In this document: positions 13,984-16,866 of the stretch, piece after piece | Position numbering within the stretch: position 1 is the first letter of the stretch | How the letters are laid out: each line of letters starts with the position of its first letter | Assembly (NCBI GenBank): GCA_964501415.1 | Contig: CAZCSL010000028.1 | Coordinates: 1 to 16,866, forward strand | Direction of reading: 5' to 3' | Length of the DNA stretch: 16,866 nucleotides | Origin: B1SED10-225 sp964501415 | GTDB taxonomy: Bacteria; Bacillota_I; Bacilli_A; Izemoplasmatales; Izemoplasmataceae | Program-made: the position numbers and the translations under genes | The notes under the pieces: model-generated | The model's input: only the letters and a program-made list of their open reading frames with translations | Database searches by the model: none | What the model was told of the DNA's origin: nothing

Positions 13984-14940
13984 ATGTTAAGACTGTTGCG
14001 TTTGATACAACGGCATTTAGTTATAAGCATATTATTGAGTATGGTTTTTGGTTTTACCATAGGTCTTTTTTTTGATACGTCTATTTTAAGAAACGGAGTT
14101 AGCATTTTGACGTTTCTGATGGTGTATCCCATGATGGTTACCTTGAATTTTAATGCGTTGTTAGAAAAAGGGAATTTTCGCTTGCAGCTAATCACGCAGC
14201 TTGTTAACTTTATCTATTTACCTTTGTTGGCTTACCTTTTTGGCATCCTATTTTTTTCTGACCAACTGTATTTACGTTTAGCGATTTTATTGATTGCCTT
14301 GTTGCCAACCTCAGGGATGACGGTTTCTTGGACGGTGATGGCCAAAGGAAACGTCAAGGAAGCCATCCGCATGATTGTTATCGGTCTTTTACTGGGGGGA
14401 TTTCTCACGCCATTTTACATATCGTTTTTCCTTGGAACAGCCATCGATTTACCTTTATTCGATATTATCTATCAAATAGTTTTAGTGGTATTTATACCGA
14501 TGTTACTGGGGTTTTTAACGCAGCTTTTCTTTAAAAAACGCTATGGAGAAAACCGGTTTAATCGAAATATAAAACCATTCTTTCCTAAGTTTTCTACGTT
14601 TTTTGTGGTGATATTGATTGCCTTAGTTATGTCATTGCGTGCAGAGATGCTCTTTAATCATCCCATGATGTTAGCCCGCATCATCCTACCTGTTTCCTTA
14701 GGATACGTGGTCATGGTTGTGTCTTTACATTTTTTAGGGAAACGATTATTTAATCGTGAAGACCGGATTGCATTTATCAATGGAACCATGGTAAGAAGTT
14801 TATCCTTAGCTTTGGCTATTGCGCTGTCGGTTTTTTCTGAGGTTGGAGCCGAGGTCGCCTTAGTTATCGCGATTGCTTATATTGTACAAGTGCAATTAGC
14901 CGCCTGGTATACAAAATATAACCTTAAAGACAGCACATAA
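13984..14940 (+). CDS. Acr3 / bile acid:sodium symporter (BASS)-fold transporter
   Basis: A 318-residue integral membrane protein with about 8-10 hydrophobic helices spread over its whole length. The segment LLPTSGMTVSWTVMAKGN (107-124) lines up with the Acr3 signature region AP-C-T-AM..VW..LAKGD, and GAEVALVIAIAYIVQVQLA near the end with the second Acr3 half. The cysteine needed for arsenite transport in Acr3 is Thr109 here, and the late LVEVPV glutamate is also not kept. An arsenite pump is therefore unlikely; an anion or organic acid symporter of the same superfamily is more plausible. The start ATG 13984 follows GGAGG by 8 nt. No arsR or arsC neighbour is present. Confidence 0.78.
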   Translation: MLRLLRLIQRHLVISILLSMVFGFTIGLFFDTSILRNGVSILTFLMVYPMMVTLNFNALLEKGNFRLQLITQLVNFIYLPLLAYLFGILFFSDQLYLRLAILLIALLPTSGMTVSWTVMAKGNVKEAIRMIVIGLLLGGFLTPFYISFFLGTAIDLPLFDIIYQIVLVVFIPMLLGFLTQLFFKKRYGENRFNRNIKPFFPKFSTFFVVILIALVMSLRAEMLFNHPMMLARIILPVSLGYVVMVVSLHFLGKRLFNREDRIAFINGTMVRSLSLALAIALSVFSEVGAEVALVIAIAYIVQVQLAAWYTKYNLKDST

Positions 14941-14974
14941 AAAGGTCATGATATTTAAAGTCATGACCTTTTTT
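14939..14974. terminator. bidirectional terminator between the transporter and gpx
   Basis: A perfect 13-bp stem, AAAAAGGTCATGA (14939-14951) / TCATGACCTTTTT (14961-14973), with a 9-nt loop. T tracts follow in both directions. It serves the plus-strand transporter and the minus-strand deformylase-to-peroxidase run. Confidence 0.92.
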
Positions 14975-14976
14975 AT

Positions 14977-15450
14977 TTACAAAGCTTTGGCAATGGCGAC
15001 GCGTAGTTTGTCGGGTTTCTTTAGGGGGCCAAACCGTTTGATGACGTTGCCATCTCTATCGATTAAAAACTTGGTATAGTTCCAACGAATCTTGGGACCC
15101 AAGAGGCCTCTTTTTTGGTTCTTTAACCATTTAAAAATGGGATGTGTCTTTGCGCCATTGACGTCAATCTTTTCAAACATAGGGAACGTTACACCGTAAT
15201 TGATTTGACACGATTCTTGAATCTCTTTGTTATCGTCAAGTTCTTGATTATTGAATTGATCACACGGAAACCCCAAGACAACGAATCCTTCACTCTTATA
15301 ATCTTGATACAACGTTTCTAGTCCCTTTAACTGTGAGGCGAGGCCACACTTGCTAGCGGTATTAACAATCAAGACCACTTTTCCATCATAATCTTGCATC
15401 AGTTTATTTTTACCACTGATGGTTTTAGCTTCAAAACGATATAATGACAT
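14977..15450 (-). CDS. glutathione-peroxidase-family thiol peroxidase
   Basis: A 157-residue cytoplasmic peroxidase of the GPx fold, the usual size of bacterial members. The peroxidatic cysteine is Cys35 in NTASKCG. GFPCDQFNNQE (60-70) and RWNYTKFLID supply the Gln and Trp/Asn of the active site. Cys82, in a segment (ESCQ) before YGVTFPMF, matches the resolving cysteine of yeast Gpx3-type enzymes. With no selenocysteine and a Cys35/Cys82 pair, reduction by thioredoxin rather than glutathione is likely (family knowledge plus inference). It starts 4 nt after the transaldolase stop and should be co-transcribed; its own Shine-Dalgarno (AAAGG) is distant and weak. Confidence 0.93.
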   Translation of the reverse strand: MSLYRFEAKTISGKNKLMQDYDGKVVLIVNTASKCGLASQLKGLETLYQDYKSEGFVVLGFPCDQFNNQELDDNKEIQESCQINYGVTFPMFEKIDVNGAKTHPIFKWLKNQKRGLLGPKIRWNYTKFLIDRDGNVIKRFGPLKKPDKLRVAIAKAL

Positions 15451-15454
15451 CTAA

Positions 15455-16108
15455 TTATTCAGCCTTTCCGAATGCTTTTTGCCAATCTTCTAAAAAGCGG
15501 TCGATACCTTGGTCAGTTAAAGGATGTTTAAACGCTTTATCGAATACAGGATAAGGCACCGTGGCAATATGTGCACCAGCCATAGCCGCATCGGCTAATT
15601 GTTTTGGGGTTCTGATAGAAGCTGCAATAATTTGTGAATCCAAGTCATAAGTCTCAAACATATCTCGAATGTCTGCGATGACTTGAATACCATCATGAAG
15701 GGTGTCTTCTAATCTTCCGACAAAAATAGAGACATACGTTGCTCCAGCTAAGGCTGCAAATAAGGCTTGATTTGCGCTGAATGCTAAGGTTACGTTTGTT
15801 TTTATGTTTTCTTTTGATAATTGTTTAACGGCCTTAAGACCTTCTTTAGTCATAGGAATTTTTACATTCATGTTTTTGTGCATCTTGGCAATTTCTCTTC
15901 CTTCAGCGATCATTTCTTCAGCTTTGAGACCGATGACTTCACCGCTGATTGGGCCATCTACGAGTTCGTTGATTTCCTTGATGACTTGACCAAAATCCCT
16001 ACCTTCTTTAGCGATTAAAGTGGGGTTTGTCGTTACGCCTGAAATAATGCCAATTTCTGCGATTTCTTTAATGTGCTTTGTGTTTGCTGAATCGATAAAT
16101 AGTTTCAT
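15455..16108 (-). CDS. tal: transaldolase (TalC/FSA subfamily)
   Basis: A 217-residue class I aldolase of the short transaldolase/fructose-6-phosphate aldolase group, acting in the non-oxidative pentose phosphate pathway. It starts FIDSANTKHI, has GVTTNPTLIAKEG (24-36), the Schiff-base Lys83 in VKIPMT, TNVTLAFSANQAL, and IIAASIRTP near 160. Glu57 in SGEVIGLKAEEM is the residue of true transaldolases; fructose-6-phosphate aldolases carry Gln there. Transaldolase is therefore the better call. GGAGGT in the end of def lies 7 nt upstream of the ATG, and the ATGA overlap with the def stop couples their translation. Confidence 0.93.
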   Translation of the reverse strand: MKLFIDSANTKHIKEIAEIGIISGVTTNPTLIAKEGRDFGQVIKEINELVDGPISGEVIGLKAEEMIAEGREIAKMHKNMNVKIPMTKEGLKAVKQLSKENIKTNVTLAFSANQALFAALAGATYVSIFVGRLEDTLHDGIQVIADIRDMFETYDLDSQIIAASIRTPKQLADAAMAGAHIATVPYPVFDKAFKHPLTDQGIDRFLEDWQKAFGKAE

Positions 16109-16695
16109 GATGATACCTCCTGGTTTTCTTCAATATTTTTAAAAGCTATGGGTTCAATACCCTCTAAACTTGTTTTTACCTTTGATGTAAACATAACGCC
16201 GTTAATGTGATCGATTTCATGTTGGGCCACAATCGCTGGGAAGTTTCTTAATCTTAATGTCACTTCTTTTATTTCGTCGGTTTCAGGATCTAGCAAATGT
16301 GTTTTAATCGTAATTTTCTTGTATCTAGGAACCAGTCCTTCAACTTCTCTATCAACACTTAGACAACCCTCGCCACCTGGCATATACGTCTTTAGTTCAC
16401 TATGAGAAATTATTTTAGGATTAATCATCATGTAATCATGCAGTGTCTCATAGTTTTCATCTTCGGTGTAAATGGCAAGCATTCTTAAAGAAACATCAAT
16501 TTGGGGTGCCGCCAAGCCCACGCCTTCTCGCAACTCATATTTCTCCTTGATTTCTGTGTCTTGTGAGTTGATAATGAATTCACGCATTGACTTAAGGGTG
16601 CGTTTTGTTTTATCCGACACCGGAAATTTGACGGGCTTTGCTTTTTTGGTTAATGTGGGATGCCCTTCTCTAATAATATCTTTCATTGTAATCAT
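16105..16695 (-). CDS. def: peptide deformylase
   Basis: A 196-residue iron/zinc hydrolase that removes the formyl group from nascent proteins. All three motifs are present: GVGLAAPQ (58-65), EGCLS with Cys111, and HEIDH with His159, Glu160 and His163. The length and the insertion between helix 1 and motif 1 fit type 2 deformylases of Gram-positive bacteria. ATG 16695 was chosen because GAGGTGA lies 5 nt upstream; a longer frame from 16782 would read through the promoter. The first gene of a three-gene minus-strand run, it overlaps tal by 4 nt and stops with TGA. Confidence 0.95.
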   Translation of the reverse strand: MITMKDIIREGHPTLTKKAKPVKFPVSDKTKRTLKSMREFIINSQDTEIKEKYELREGVGLAAPQIDVSLRMLAIYTEDENYETLHDYMMINPKIISHSELKTYMPGGEGCLSVDREVEGLVPRYKKITIKTHLLDPETDEIKEVTLRLRNFPAIVAQHEIDHINGVMFTSKVKTSLEGIEPIAFKNIEENQEVSS

Positions 16696-16713
16696 GTGGT
16701 TCACCTCAAATCC

Positions 16714-16722
16714 ATTATAGCA
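16714..16722 (-). promoter_or_regulatory. extended -10 promoter of def-tal-gpx
   Basis: Read on the minus strand this is TGCTATAAT, a TGn-extended perfect -10 box. No good -35 box is seen. The expected start near 16707 gives a leader of about 12 nt, just long enough for the GAGGTGA site. Confidence 0.65.
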
Positions 16723-16813
16723 AACCCCATTTAAAAAACCTATGCATTTACAAAGGATAATTGTGAAAATGAAATCGCACAAAAGATAAAACGTTTACAT
16801 CTTGTCGAAATGG

Positions 16814-16842
16814 TTGAGAGATTAAGCTTTTACAAGTATAAT
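16814..16842 (+). promoter_or_regulatory. promoter of a rightward gene beyond the window
   Basis: TTGAGA (16814-16819), a 17-nt spacer and a perfect TATAAT (16837-16842). The gene it serves begins after 16866. The last bases, ATGGAG, may be the start of its ribosome binding site. Confidence 0.75.
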
Positions 16843-16866
16843 AAGGTAGATAGATATTTAATGGAG

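Noticed and set aside
16696..16782. N-terminal extension of peptide deformylase from 16782
   Set aside because: It would read through the promoter (16714-16722) and the GAGGTGA site. Known deformylases begin close to the MxTMxDIIREG segment.

Overview
This window comes from a low-GC bacterial chromosome read with a genetic code in which TGA is a stop. The predicted kbl and def genes both end in TGA, and tryptophan is TGG throughout. The Shine-Dalgarno sites are AGGAGGTGA-like, the intrinsic terminators are short with T tracts, and one promoter carries a Gram-positive cre-like box. A low-GC Gram-positive lineage fits (Bacillota/Mycoplasmatota, perhaps the Acholeplasma, Izemoplasma or Erysipelotrichia area). 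This placement is inference, not shown by a marker gene. No mobile element, CRISPR array or rRNA is visible.

Layout. 63-1093 (+): a small hydrophobic protein and a VTT/DedA-type membrane protein. 1151-1225: tRNA-Cys with its own terminator. 1322-2095: a carbon-nitrogen hydrolase, closed by a terminator. 2239-4456: a monoacylglycerol-lipase-like hydrolase followed after 4 nt by a large HTH regulator (HTH-A). 4674-9613: a five-gene run consisting of threonine dehydrogenase, glycine C-acetyltransferase, an unrecognised duplicated membrane protein, a second large HTH regulator (HTH-B) and a HIT-family hydrolase. An extended -10 promoter with a cre-like box precedes this run. 9633-10127 (-): a small CxxC membrane protein. 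10230-12997 (+): a third large HTH regulator (HTH-C), a YjbQ/UPF0047 protein and an M48 membrane metalloprotease. 13083-13901: a protein of unknown role with transposase-like C-terminal helix-turn-helix domains. 13984-14940: an Acr3/bile-acid-symporter-fold transporter. 14977-16695 (-): a peptide deformylase, transaldolase and glutathione peroxidase run. At the right edge is a strong promoter for a rightward gene that starts outside the window.

How the genes work together. tdh and kbl convert threonine to glycine plus acetyl-CoA, and the cre-like site suggests repression by good carbon sources. The most notable pattern is three similarly built regulators of 424-428 residues within about 8.3 kb. 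Each has an N-terminal XRE-type HTH and a long helical, TPR-like C-terminal part. Each sits inside a different metabolic operon, and none has an obvious signal-peptide gene beside it. They resemble RRNPP-type sensors in architecture, but their ligand cannot be read from the sequence. Two RNA hairpins, at the kbl end and in front of the transporter, overlap translation start signals and may be control elements.
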